A stretch of 27,135 nucleotides of DNA from an uncultured Subdoligranulum sp. (GCA_904374465.1 CAJFFY010000036.1:1-27135), one strand, 5' to 3'; shown: positions 1 through 7,424, counted from the first letter of the stretch. Notes: a model not told the origin generated them from the sequence alone. Translations and numbers: made by a program.

Positions 1-24
1 TATTTTCTTTGTGACATACGAACA

Positions 25-58
25 CCCCCTGTATAGGTTTATTTTCCTACACAGGGGG
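25..58. terminator. Hairpin terminator at the left edge, probably bidirectional
   Basis: A 13-bp inverted repeat (25-37 with 46-58, loop of 8) begins CCCCCTGT and ends ACAGGGGG. Its single A-C mismatch on the plus strand becomes a G-U wobble on the minus strand. Four T follow on the plus side (61-64), and only scattered U on the minus side. It lies 72 bases past the stop of the minus-strand GH13 gene and probably also ends a plus-strand gene outside the window. Confidence 0.6.
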
Positions 59-130
59 CGTTTTGTCTATTGTCCGTTTTTGCTGGTTCGGTTCACAGAC
101 GGCCGGGGGCTTTTGTGTTTTCGGAGGCAA

Positions 131-1699
131 TCAGCCAAGGATGGCAAAGCTCTGGGCGCCCAGAACCAGCGTTCCGTCCCGGACGGTTGCCTGTCCGATG
201 GCGAAAAGAACCCGAGTGCCTTCCTCCAGCTTGAGGGGTACCTCTGCCTGGGCCCCTGCCGGGTTGACAGCACACACCAGGGCCCCGCGGCGCCAGGCAA
301 AGGGACGGTAATCCCCCTTTGCCTTGGGTGCAAACAGCACTTTAAAAGGTGCATCGGAATCCAGATCCCGGTGGGCATGGCGGAAAGCCAACAGCGCCTT
401 GACGGTGTGCCACAGGCTGTTCGGGTCGGCCTGCTGCCCGGCCACGGTGGGCGCATCGGGTGCCGGGTCCACCGGCAAGTAGAGATCCTCCGGTGCGGCG
501 TCGGAGAATCCCAGGTTTTTGCCCGGCGCCCACTGCATGGGGGTGCGGGAACCGGTGCGGAAATAGCCGCCCTCCTTGGTGGGCAACTTCTGGTACCGCA
601 TACCGATTTCATCCCCATAATAGAGGAAAGGCGCCCCCGGCATGGTGAAGATCATGGCATAGGCCAGACGCAATTCATCGGTGGTCAGTCCGGCCGAAGG
701 ACGGATGGTATCGTGGTTGCAGGTGATCAGGCAGTACAGACCATCCTTGTGGGTGGCCTTGTAGCTGGGCAGCCAGTCGTCCAGGAATTTATCGATGCCG
801 GTACCGGAGTCCTTGCAGAAGTAGGCTTTGCCGATGTTGTGTGGGTCGGAATCCATGGTACCGTCATAGGCGCGCATGAGCCAGTAGTAGCCGTTGTCGG
901 TGTGGTTGAGCATGAAATCCATGTCGAAACCGTTTTTCAGGGACATGCGCGGGCCGTTCCATTCGCTGATCATGGCCGCCTGGGGATATTCCTCATGCAG
1001 CATGGCGGCAATTTCCCGCCAGATGGCGCAGGTGTATTTTTTGTGGCGGGTATCGTTTTTCACCAGGCTGGACGCCATATCCACCCGGAAACCGTCACAC
1101 CCCATATCCAGCCAGAACCGCATTACATCCTTGATGGCCTCCACGGTGGCCCGGCAGTCGGGATCGTCGGTGGGTTTCTGCCAGGGTTCGTGAATCTTGC
1201 CGTAGCCGTAGTTCAGCGCAGGCTGGCACTTGAAAAAGTTCAGGATATAGGTACCGTTGCGCTCGGTCTCACCGCCGATGAAGGGCATGCCGTCCCCACC
1301 GGCAAAGCAGTGGTCGGTCCAGACATACCGGCCGGAATACTCGTTATGTTCCGCCTTGCAGCTGGCCTGGAACCAGGGGTGTTCCTCGCTGGTGTGACCG
1401 GGTACCAGGTCCAGCAACACGTGGATGCCTTTTTCGTGGGCGGCGCGGAACAACGCCGCCGCATCCTCGTTGGTGCCGTAGCGCGGGGCAATCTTCTTAT
1501 AATCCCGCACATCGTAACCCGCATCCTTGAAAGGGGAATCAAAGCAGGGGTTGATCCACAGGGCATTGCACCCCAGGTCCTTGATATAGTCCAGCTTGGC
1601 CAGAATCCCCGGCAGGTCCCCGATGCCGTCACCGTTGGTATCGTAAAAGCTTTGCGGATAGATTTCATAAAAGACCGCATCCTGTAGCCATTGTTTCAT
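131..1699 (-). CDS. GH13 family alpha-glucosidase / alpha-amylase-type glycoside hydrolase
   Basis: A 522-residue cytoplasmic enzyme of the GH13 (alpha-amylase) clan, expected to hydrolyse or transfer alpha-glucosidic bonds in short malto- or isomalto-oligosaccharides, trehalose or sucrose-like sugars. The N-terminus has the family opening (YEIYPQSFYD, then GDGIGDLPGI). The catalytic triad is visible: nucleophile D207 in GFRVDMAS, acid/base E246 in MISEWNG and transition-state stabiliser D330 in TCNHDTIR. The substrate loop LDLVPGHTS is near residues 96-104. There is no signal peptide, so imported sugars are the likely substrate. ATG is preceded by AGGAGGATCGGC. It has its own promoter, divergent from cstA. 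The barrel and a short C-terminal beta domain appear complete. Substrate cannot be fixed from sequence alone; the lineage resembles oligo-1,6-glucosidase and trehalose-synthase-like proteins. Confidence 0.9.
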   Translation of the reverse strand: MKQWLQDAVFYEIYPQSFYDTNGDGIGDLPGILAKLDYIKDLGCNALWINPCFDSPFKDAGYDVRDYKKIAPRYGTNEDAAALFRAAHEKGIHVLLDLVPGHTSEEHPWFQASCKAEHNEYSGRYVWTDHCFAGGDGMPFIGGETERNGTYILNFFKCQPALNYGYGKIHEPWQKPTDDPDCRATVEAIKDVMRFWLDMGCDGFRVDMASSLVKNDTRHKKYTCAIWREIAAMLHEEYPQAAMISEWNGPRMSLKNGFDMDFMLNHTDNGYYWLMRAYDGTMDSDPHNIGKAYFCKDSGTGIDKFLDDWLPSYKATHKDGLYCLITCNHDTIRPSAGLTTDELRLAYAMIFTMPGAPFLYYGDEIGMRYQKLPTKEGGYFRTGSRTPMQWAPGKNLGFSDAAPEDLYLPVDPAPDAPTVAGQQADPNSLWHTVKALLAFRHAHRDLDSDAPFKVLFAPKAKGDYRPFAWRRGALVCAVNPAGAQAEVPLKLEEGTRVLFAIGQATVRDGTLVLGAQSFAILG

Positions 1700-1741
1700 G
1701 CCGATCCTCCTGATGATAGGCTTTTGTGCCCGTTTTCCTTT

Positions 1742-1770
1742 ATACTATCCATTCAAAACTGTCTTGTCAA
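1742..1770 (-). promoter_or_regulatory. SigmaA-type promoter of the GH13 gene
   Basis: On the minus strand TTGACA (1770-1765), a 17-base spacer and TAGTAT (1747-1742) lie 43 bases before the GH13 start codon. The region is AT-rich compared with the coding DNA. No clear operator or catabolite-response element was recognised. Confidence 0.75.
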
Positions 1771-1854
1771 TTGCCCATTTATCACAAAACATTCCATATA
1801 TTTTCTACTTTTTTGACAAAAAAACAGTCACTTCTCCAAAATATTAACAAATTA

Positions 1855-1883
1855 TTGACACAGATACATCAACGCGCTAAAGT
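1855..1883 (+). promoter_or_regulatory. SigmaA-type promoter of cstA
   Basis: A perfect TTGACA (1855-1860), a 17-base spacer and TAAAGT (1878-1883) lie 52 bases before the cstA ATG. It sits back to back with the GH13 promoter; about 85 bases of AT-rich DNA separate the two -35 boxes, where a shared regulator could bind. Confidence 0.7.
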
Positions 1884-1935
1884 AATGAAGCAAGCGATTG
1901 TAAATCCAATGTAAGGAAAGAGGGAGTAAGAAATT

Positions 1936-3663
1936 ATGAATACGCTTGTGATCGTTCTGATCGCAGCGGTCTGCCTGGTATGTGCGTACGCCGGGTATGG
2001 TCGCTGGATCGCCAAAACCTGGGGTGTTGACCCCGAAGCCAAAACTCCTGCTGTGCGGCTGGAGGATGGCAAAGACTACGTTCCCACCAACGGCTGGACC
2101 GTATTCAGCCACCAGTTCTCTTCCATTGCCGGTGCGGGCCCCGTCACCGGTGCCATTCAGGCTGCTGCCTTCGGCTGGCTGCCGGTGCTGCTGTGGGTGC
2201 TGCTGGGCGGTATCTTCTTTGGTGCCGTCACCGACTTCGGCGCCCTGTATGCCAGCGTCAAGAACGACGGCAAGTCGATGGGCATGCTGATTGAAAAGTA
2301 CATCGGCAAGCTGGGCCGCCGCCTGTTCCTGCTGTTCTGCTGGCTGTTCACCCTGCTGGTCATTGCCGCCTTTGCCGACATGGTGGCCGGCACCTTCAAC
2401 GCCTTTGAGACGGTGGACGGTGTGACCTCTCAGGTGGCCGCCGCTGCCACCAACGGCGCTGCCGGCACGGTGTCCATCATGTTCATGGTGTTTGCCGTGA
2501 TTTTTGGCCTGATCCAGAAGAAGTTCAATTTTAACGGCTGGAAAGAAGCCGTCATCGGCATTGTCTTCATCGTGCTCAGCTTTGCCATCGGTTCCAGCTT
2601 CCCCATCATCCTGAACAAAGAGGGCTGGATCTATATTACCTTTATTTATATCTTCTTTGCAGCCGTGTTGCCCATGTGGCTGCTCAAACAGCCCCGCGAC
2701 TACATGACCACCTTCATGTTCATCTTTATGATCATTGGCGCGGCCGTGGGCCTGCTGGTGGCCCACCCCACCATGAACCTACACGCCTTCACGGCCTGGA
2801 ACGTGGTTAAGGGCGAAAACGGCAGCCTGATCAGCGGCAGCCTCTTCCCCATTCTCTTCGTCACGGTGGCCTGCGGTGCGGTTTCCGGTTTCCACAGCCT
2901 GGTTTCCTCCGGCACCTCCTCCAAGACGGTGGAGAACGAAAAGGACATGCTGAAGGTCGGCTACGGCGCCATGGTTCTGGAAAGCCTGCTGGCCGTGCTG
3001 GCCCTGTGTGTGGCCGGTGCTTCCGCCGCTGCGGACGGCACCCCCGCCGCCGGCACTCCCTTCCAGGTATTCAGCAACGGCGTGGCCGGATTCTTTGAGA
3101 TGTTCGGTGTGCCTGTGTACGCCGCCACCGTCTTTATGACCATGTGTGTTTCCGCCCTGGCCCTGACCAGTCTGGATGCCGTGGCCCGCATCGGCCGTAT
3201 GAGCTTCCAGGAACTGTTCAGCGTGGACGATATGGAACACGCCGAGGGCTGGCGCAAACTGTTCTGCAACACCTACTTCTCCACCATCATCACGCTGGTG
3301 TTCGGTTACATCCTGGCCAAGATCGGCTACAACAACATCTGGCCGCTCTTCGGTTCCGCCAACCAGCTGCTCAGCGCCCTGGTGCTGGCCACCCTGTGCG
3401 TCTTCCTGAAAGTGACCGGCCGCAGCAACAAGATGCTGTTCCCGCCGCTGATCATCATGCTCTGCGTGACCTTCACGGCGCTGGTACAGATTCTGGTGGG
3501 TTGTGTGCAGGCCTATGCCGTCGGTACCGCCACCTTCCTGATGCAGGGTCTGCAGCTGATTTTGGCCATCCTGCTCATCGCCCTGGGCGTGATCATCGTG
3601 GTCAACTCGCTGCGTGCCTATGCCGCCAGTGAGAAGAACAGCGAAAAGACGGCTGTCCGCTGA
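1936..3663 (+). CDS. cstA: CstA family carbon-starvation carrier
   Basis: A 575-residue polytopic membrane protein of the CstA family, whose characterised members import pyruvate or peptides when carbon is scarce. Diagnostic family stretches are near residues 46-75: GKDYVPTNGWTVFSHQF followed by SSIAGAGPVTG, then GAVTDFGALYASVKNDGKS. Roughly 14-16 hydrophobic segments follow, beginning with MNTLVIVLIAAVCLVCAYAG. At 575 residues it is shorter than the enterobacterial proteins (about 700) and fits the shorter Gram-positive branch. The ATG follows a purine-rich GGAAAGAGGGAGT stretch, a modest ribosome-binding site. It is monocistronic on its own promoter, and the next terminator is the one in the ABC-transporter leader. 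Pyruvate versus peptide specificity is not decidable here. Confidence 0.92.
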   Translation: MNTLVIVLIAAVCLVCAYAGYGRWIAKTWGVDPEAKTPAVRLEDGKDYVPTNGWTVFSHQFSSIAGAGPVTGAIQAAAFGWLPVLLWVLLGGIFFGAVTDFGALYASVKNDGKSMGMLIEKYIGKLGRRLFLLFCWLFTLLVIAAFADMVAGTFNAFETVDGVTSQVAAAATNGAAGTVSIMFMVFAVIFGLIQKKFNFNGWKEAVIGIVFIVLSFAIGSSFPIILNKEGWIYITFIYIFFAAVLPMWLLKQPRDYMTTFMFIFMIIGAAVGLLVAHPTMNLHAFTAWNVVKGENGSLISGSLFPILFVTVACGAVSGFHSLVSSGTSSKTVENEKDMLKVGYGAMVLESLLAVLALCVAGASAAADGTPAAGTPFQVFSNGVAGFFEMFGVPVYAATVFMTMCVSALALTSLDAVARIGRMSFQELFSVDDMEHAEGWRKLFCNTYFSTIITLVFGYILAKIGYNNIWPLFGSANQLLSALVLATLCVFLKVTGRSNKMLFPPLIIMLCVTFTALVQILVGCVQAYAVGTATFLMQGLQLILAILLIALGVIIVVNSLRAYAASEKNSEKTAVR

Positions 3664-3692
3664 AAAACATCCATCCAATCTTTGATGCGCGC

Positions 3693-3721
3693 TTGACAAA
3701 GCAGAGTCGATAGCGTACAAT
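3693..3721 (+). promoter_or_regulatory. Strong promoter for the amino-acid transporter leader
   Basis: TTGACA (3693-3698), a 17-base spacer and TACAAT (3716-3721) form a near-consensus sigmaA promoter. Transcription would start near 3728, giving a leader of about 130 bases before the binding-protein gene. No second promoter is visible between the leader terminator and the gene. Confidence 0.82.
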
Positions 3722-3727
3722 ACCTGT

Positions 3728-3819
3728 ATGGCCGCAACGGCGCGGCTGCGCGCTGCGCCGAATTGCTGCCGGGATTTCGAGCTTGGACCCCGGTATTCCG
3801 AAAGGATACCGGGGTTTTT
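3728..3819 (+). promoter_or_regulatory. Structured attenuator-like leader RNA with antiterminator/terminator
   Basis: The leader holds three stems. The first is GC-rich (CGGCGC at 3738-3743 with GCGCCG at 3755-3760). The second pairs TGCCGGG (3767-3773) with CCCGGTA (3789-3795). The third is an intrinsic terminator: CCCCGGTAT (3788-3796) with ATACCGGGG (3806-3814), a GAAA-capped loop, then TTTTT (3815-3819). Stems two and three share 3789-3795, so they exclude each other. This is the architecture of a riboswitch or attenuator. I do not recognise a known riboswitch core or T-box motif. It could instead be a short sRNA, or the terminator may mainly serve cstA. Confidence 0.6.
3788..3819 (+). 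terminator. Intrinsic terminator inside the transporter leader
   Basis: A 9-bp GC-rich stem (CCCCGGTAT/ATACCGGGG) with CC/GG and a GAAA loop on top is followed directly by five T. It lies downstream of the strong promoter and 39 bases before the binding-protein ATG, so operon transcripts must read through it. It is also the first terminator after cstA. Confidence 0.8.
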
Positions 3820-3858
3820 AGCGGTATTGAGGGAATAGAAAATAAGGAGGAGAATCCC

Positions 3859-4779
3859 ATGAGATTGAAGAAAACCATGAGCCTTTGCCTGGCTGCCGTC
3901 CTGGCCGCCGGTCTGGTAGGCTGCGGTTCCACCGCCGACACAACGAGCAGCGCTGCCGAGAGCACTGCCACCACCGCAGAGGCCGGTACCGAGGCCGATG
4001 CCACCGCCGCCCCCGATGGCGACGGCGACCCCACCACCCTGACCGTGGCGATGGAGTGTGCCTACGCCCCCTACAACTGGACCCAGAGCGATGACGCCAA
4101 CGGCGCCGTGCAGATCCGCGATTCCAGCGACTATGCTTACGGCTACGACGTCATGATGGCCAAGAAGATCGCCGAGGCCCTGGGCCAGAAAGTGCAGGTC
4201 GTCAAGTTGGACTGGGACAGCCTGATCCCCGCCGTCATGAGCGGCGACGTGGACTGCGTCATTGCCGGCCAGTCCATCACCAGCGAACGTTCCCAGCAGG
4301 TGGACTTCTCTGATCCCTACTACTACGCTTCCATCATCACCCTGGTGAAGAAGGACAGCAAGTATGCCAGCGCCACCAGCGTGGCCGATCTGGACGGTGC
4401 CACCTGCACCAGCCAGCTGGGTACCATCTGGTACGACAACTGCCTGTCCCAGATTCCCAACGCCAACATCCTGGCTGCCCAGGAGACGGCGCCCGCCATG
4501 CTGGTTGCCCTGGAAAGCGGCGCCTGTGACGTGGTCGTAACCGACCGTCCCACCGCTCAGGCTGCCACTGTCGCCTATTCCGACTTCGTGGCCTTGGACT
4601 TTGGCGGCGGCGAGAATGACTTCCAGGTCAGCGACGAGGACATCAACATCGGCATTTCCATGAAGAAGGGCAACACCGCCCTGAAGGATGCCATCAATGG
4701 CGTGCTGGCCACCATGACCACCGATGACTACAACACCATGATGGACGAAGCCATCAGTGTGCAGCCCCTGAGCGAGTAA
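3859..4779 (+). CDS. Polar amino-acid ABC transporter substrate-binding lipoprotein
   Basis: A 306-residue extracytoplasmic binding protein (SBP_bac_3 family) that captures a polar amino acid for the permease and ATPase encoded next. The signal peptide has KK at residues 4-5, a hydrophobic core and the lipobox LVGC with lipidated Cys22. A Ser/Thr/Ala/Glu/Asp-rich linker (about residues 24-55) spans to the folded domain. Family hallmarks are LTVAMECAYAPYNW, the YGYDVMMAKKIAEALG block, DWDSLIPAVMSGDVDCVIAG and ITSERSQQVDFSDPYY. ATG 3859 is preferred over an in-frame upstream TTG at 3763 because AAGGAGGAG sits just before it and the lipoprotein signal starts here. The ligand is uncertain (Lys/Arg/His, Gln or cystine are all possible). 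Expression probably depends on the leader attenuator. Confidence 0.93.
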   Translation: MRLKKTMSLCLAAVLAAGLVGCGSTADTTSSAAESTATTAEAGTEADATAAPDGDGDPTTLTVAMECAYAPYNWTQSDDANGAVQIRDSSDYAYGYDVMMAKKIAEALGQKVQVVKLDWDSLIPAVMSGDVDCVIAGQSITSERSQQVDFSDPYYYASIITLVKKDSKYASATSVADLDGATCTSQLGTIWYDNCLSQIPNANILAAQETAPAMLVALESGACDVVVTDRPTAQAATVAYSDFVALDFGGGENDFQVSDEDINIGISMKKGNTALKDAINGVLATMTTDDYNTMMDEAISVQPLSE

Positions 4780-4785
4780 TCGGAA

Positions 4786-4829
4786 CCACAGTTTGCCCCA
4801 GCCGGCCCCAAGACCGGCTGGGGCTGTGG
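4786..4829 (+). other. Large intercistronic stem-loop between binding-protein and permease genes
   Basis: CCACAG (4786-4791) and CCCCAGCCGG (4796-4805) pair with CCGGCTGGGG (4814-4823) and CTGTGG (4824-4829), leaving a 4-base bulge and an 8-base loop. There is no T-run after it, so it is not a good terminator. Such hairpins often protect the upstream mRNA 3' end or cause partial termination, giving more binding protein than permease. Confidence 0.7.
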
Positions 4830-4872
4830 TGGTTTCGGCCCCTGGTGAGGAAATCAAAAAGGAGTTATCCCC

Positions 4873-5697
4873 ATGCAAGACTTTTTCGTAAACTGCGCCA
4901 CCGTGCTGCAAAAGTACGGTTTTTCCTATTTGCGCGGCGCAGGCACTACCCTGCTGCTGGCGCTGGTCGGCACCTTTTTCGGCTGTGTGATCGGCTTTGC
5001 GGTGGGCGCCCTGCAAACCATCCCCGTGGACAAGCAGCGGGACCCCGCCTGGAAACGCGCACTGATCAAACTGATGCACGGCATCCTGCGCTGCTATGTG
5101 GAGCTGTTCCGCGGCACCCCCATGATTGTGCAGGCCGTCTTTATCTACTATGGCCTGATGCAGCTGTTTGACATCAAGTTGGGCATGTGGGCCACCGGTT
5201 TCCTCATCGTTTCGATCAACACCGGCGCCTACATGGCCGAAACGGTGCGCGGCGGCATCGTCTCTATCGATCCCGGTCAGACCGAGGGCGCCATGGCCAT
5301 CGGCATGAACCACTGGCAGACGATGATCCACGTGATTCTGCCCCAGGCGCTGCGCAACATCATTCCCCAGATCGGCAACAACTTCATCATCAACATCAAG
5401 GATACCTCGGTGCTGTCCGTTATCTCCATTACCGACCTGTTCTTTGTGCACAAGAGCGTGGTGGGTGCCCTGTACACCTACTTTGAGAGCGCCAGCATCG
5501 TCATGATCATCTACCTGACGATGACGCTGCTGGCCAGCTATCTGCTGCGTTTGTGGGAGAAAGCCCTGGACGGCCCCCAGAATTACGACCTGAACACCAC
5601 CGATACCCTGGCCTACACCAGCGGGATGTACAATGCTCCCGACCCGGTGCATGAACCCCAGAATCTGGATATGAAAGGAGGCGCCGCCCATGTCTGA
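4873..5697 (+). CDS. Polar amino-acid ABC transporter permease (HisM/GlnP type)
   Basis: A 274-residue inner-membrane permease that probably forms a homodimeric channel, since only one permease gene is present. Hydrophobic segments include residues 22-48, about 84-98, 105-120 and 206-226. The conserved stretch ELFRGTPMIVQAVF is at 77-90. The ATPase-coupling EAA loop is EGAMAIGMNHWQTMIHVILP (138-157), followed by the family continuation QALRNIIPQIGNNFI. The last 45 or so residues after the final membrane segment form a polar tail longer than usual. ATG is preceded by AAAAAGGAGTTATCCCC. Its 3' end overlaps the ATPase gene by 8 bases (ATGTCTGA), which implies translational coupling. Confidence 0.93.
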   Translation: MQDFFVNCATVLQKYGFSYLRGAGTTLLLALVGTFFGCVIGFAVGALQTIPVDKQRDPAWKRALIKLMHGILRCYVELFRGTPMIVQAVFIYYGLMQLFDIKLGMWATGFLIVSINTGAYMAETVRGGIVSIDPGQTEGAMAIGMNHWQTMIHVILPQALRNIIPQIGNNFIINIKDTSVLSVISITDLFFVHKSVVGALYTYFESASIVMIIYLTMTLLASYLLRLWEKALDGPQNYDLNTTDTLAYTSGMYNAPDPVHEPQNLDMKGGAAHV

Positions 5698-6430
5698 GCA
5701 TATTATTGAGGTACAGCATCTTTCCAAGAGCTTCGGCACCCATGTGGTGCTGCGTGATGTGGACTTTACGGTGGACCCCGGCGACGTCACCTGTGTGATC
5801 GGCGCTTCGGGCAGCGGCAAGTCCACCCTGCTGCGGTGCATCAACCTGCTGGAACACCCCACCAACGGTGCCGTGCGCTTCCACGGGCAGGAAATTACCG
5901 CCAAAGGGTTTGATCCCTGTGCCTACCGCGCCAAGGTGGGCATGGTGTTCCAGAGCTTCAACCTGTTCAACAACATGACGGTGCTGGAAAACTGCACCGC
6001 CGGTTTGCGGTATGTGCTGCACCAGGACAAGGAGGCTGCCCGCCGCACCGCCCTGGAAAACCTGGAAAAGGTGGGCATGGCCCCCTACATTCACGCCAAG
6101 CCCCGGCAGCTTTCCGGCGGCCAGAAGCAGCGCGTGGCCATTGCCCGCGCCCTTTCCATGCAGCCGGAGGTCCTGCTGTTTGACGAACCCACCTCCGCCC
6201 TGGATCCTCAGATGGTGGGCGAGGTGCTGTCGGTCATGCGGCAGCTGGCCAAGGACGGCCTGACGATGATCGTGGTCACCCACGAAATGGCCTTTGCCCG
6301 GGATGTGTCCAGCCATGTGGTGTATATGGCAGACGGCGTCATTGCCGAGGAAGGCTCCCCTGCCGACATCTTCGAGCATCCCCAGAATCCCCGCACCGTG
6401 GAGTTCCTCTCCCGGTTCCGTCAGCAATAA
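5690..6430 (+). CDS. Polar amino-acid ABC transporter ATP-binding protein (GlnQ/HisP type)
   Basis: A 246-residue cytoplasmic ATPase that powers the uptake system encoded just upstream. All nucleotide-binding elements are intact: Walker A GASGSGKST (38-46), Q-loop Gln88 in MVFQSFNLF, ABC signature LSGGQKQR (141-148), Walker B LLFDEP with D165/E166, D-loop SALDP and switch His198 in VVTHEM. Length and motif order match the GlnQ/HisP subfamily. The start overlaps the permease stop by 8 bases, with AAAGGAGG just before it. The operon ends at the terminator at 6439-6467. Confidence 0.95.
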   Translation: MSEHIIEVQHLSKSFGTHVVLRDVDFTVDPGDVTCVIGASGSGKSTLLRCINLLEHPTNGAVRFHGQEITAKGFDPCAYRAKVGMVFQSFNLFNNMTVLENCTAGLRYVLHQDKEAARRTALENLEKVGMAPYIHAKPRQLSGGQKQRVAIARALSMQPEVLLFDEPTSALDPQMVGEVLSVMRQLAKDGLTMIVVTHEMAFARDVSSHVVYMADGVIAEEGSPADIFEHPQNPRTVEFLSRFRQQ

Positions 6431-6438
6431 TCACCAAA

Positions 6439-6467
6439 GGACCGCCCCCACAGGGCGGTCCTTTTTT
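6439..6467 (+). terminator. Intrinsic terminator between convergent genes
   Basis: GGACCGCCC (6439-6447) pairs with GGGCGGTCC (6453-6461) and is followed by six T. It ends the amino-acid transporter operon. The stop codon of the convergent minus-strand gene lies inside the T-run (6466-6468), so the same hairpin, with a short U-tract on that strand, may end both transcripts. Confidence 0.9.
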
Positions 6468-7344
6468 ATTGCAGCATTTCCCGCAGGGTGTTCAGGCCGG
6501 CATCGGTCAGCGTCACTTCCCCGTTGCCAGCCGCCTGGGTCCGGGCAGTACAGTAGCTTATGGTCAGCCCCGGCTGTCCGGTCAAGTAGGTCAGCGTCTG
6601 TTCCAGCGCTCCCAGATCGGTGGCCAGAAAGTCGGTGAGGGTACGGGCACTGTAGCTGCGCCACGCCTCCGGCAGGGCTGCCAGCAGGTCGGTATTCTGA
6701 CGGACAAAGGCTTCCCAGACGGCAGCCCGTGCATCGGCCTGTTCTCCCGGCGTCTGCAAACAGCTTTGCAGCTGGGCAACCAGCGTTTCTGCCTCCGCAG
6801 CACCGACCTCTGCCACAGGATCCTCCCCATAGCCGATGGTTTCCCGCTCCGCCGGGGTCAACAGTGCGGCGGTGTCCAGCCGGGCTGTCACCGTCTCGCC
6901 CACACAATCTGCCCAGCAGTCCGGTGTGGCTGCAAGATAATACAGTTCCCGCAGAGCGGTTTCCCCCGTGGCAACGGTCTGCCCCAGCAGCTGCACCGCC
7001 CGGCCGGGTCCCGCCGACAGAGTACAGGCTTCCAGCGTGGTGGTGCCCGCCGGTGCATTCACCTGCAGGCTGCCGGGCAGGGCGCACAGCGTCACCTTCT
7101 GGGCGGGCCCGTCTGCCCGCACCAGCACAAAGCCCGGCTGCTCCTGCTGAACCACCAGCAGTGCACACCAGCTGTCCTGTGCCCCCTGTTCGATGGGCAA
7201 TCCGCCCCGCTCTGCCGCCGCCTGACGCATTTCATCCTGCTGCTGACGCTGGTGCAGAAAAAAGGCAGTCACCCCGATGACCGGCAACAAAAGCAACAGC
7301 GTCAACCCCAGGCTATACCAAAAAACGCCTGTCCGCGAACGCAT
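6466..7344 (-). CDS. Membrane-anchored protein with a possible degenerate LCP-like domain
   Basis: A 292-residue protein of unknown function. One N-terminal membrane segment (about 8-30) precedes an extracytoplasmic part. Residues 58-157 resemble the order of elements in LytR-CpsA-Psr domains, which transfer wall polymers to peptidoglycan: CALLVV, then GFVLVRADGPAQKVTLCALP, then a Thr-rich loop, AGPGRAVQLLGQTV and LYYLAATP. The usual acidic and arginine residues of the LCP active site are not seen (ALPGS where PRD is typical), so phosphotransferase activity is doubtful. A helical C-terminal third follows. ATG 7344 is chosen because AGAGGTG lies 6 bases before it; an in-frame TTG 9 bases upstream would overlap that site. 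The LCP relation is inference; the gene itself is well supported. Confidence 0.8.
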   Translation of the reverse strand: MRSRTGVFWYSLGLTLLLLLPVIGVTAFFLHQRQQQDEMRQAAAERGGLPIEQGAQDSWCALLVVQQEQPGFVLVRADGPAQKVTLCALPGSLQVNAPAGTTTLEACTLSAGPGRAVQLLGQTVATGETALRELYYLAATPDCWADCVGETVTARLDTAALLTPAERETIGYGEDPVAEVGAAEAETLVAQLQSCLQTPGEQADARAAVWEAFVRQNTDLLAALPEAWRSYSARTLTDFLATDLGALEQTLTYLTGQPGLTISYCTARTQAAGNGEVTLTDAGLNTLREMLQ

Positions 7345-7373
7345 AAACAACACCTCTTTGTGTAAAAATCTAT

Positions 7374-7408
7374 GGTATAGTGTGGGCCATCCGGCCCACC
7401 TCTATACC
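7374..7408. promoter_or_regulatory. Near-perfect palindrome between divergent genes
   Basis: GGTATAG-T-GTGGGCC (7374-7388) and GGCCCAC-CT-CTATACC (7393-7408) form a 14-bp inverted repeat around ATCC. Both outer arms read TGGTATAG on their own strand, like an extended -10 element, so each divergent gene could have a -10 inside the repeat. Neither has a good -35. As RNA on the plus strand it would fold into a hairpin directly before the ribosome-binding site AAAGGAGG of the small acidic protein. Operator or translational hairpin cannot be told apart here. Confidence 0.55.
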
Positions 7409-7424
7409 AAAGGAGGTTGTAGTT

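Noticed and set aside
11..1687. 558-codon open frame on the plus strand
   Set aside because: It is antisense to the GH13 gene, whose catalytic triad and ribosome-binding site are intact.
3763..3858. Upstream in-frame extension of the binding-protein gene from TTG 3763
   Set aside because: It would run through the leader terminator and place 32 residues before the lipoprotein signal peptide; ATG 3859 has AAGGAGGAG directly upstream.
2779..5904. 1041-codon open frame on the minus strand
   Set aside because: It runs antisense across cstA, the leader, the binding protein and the permease. It has no family motif and conflicts with strongly supported genes and promoters.
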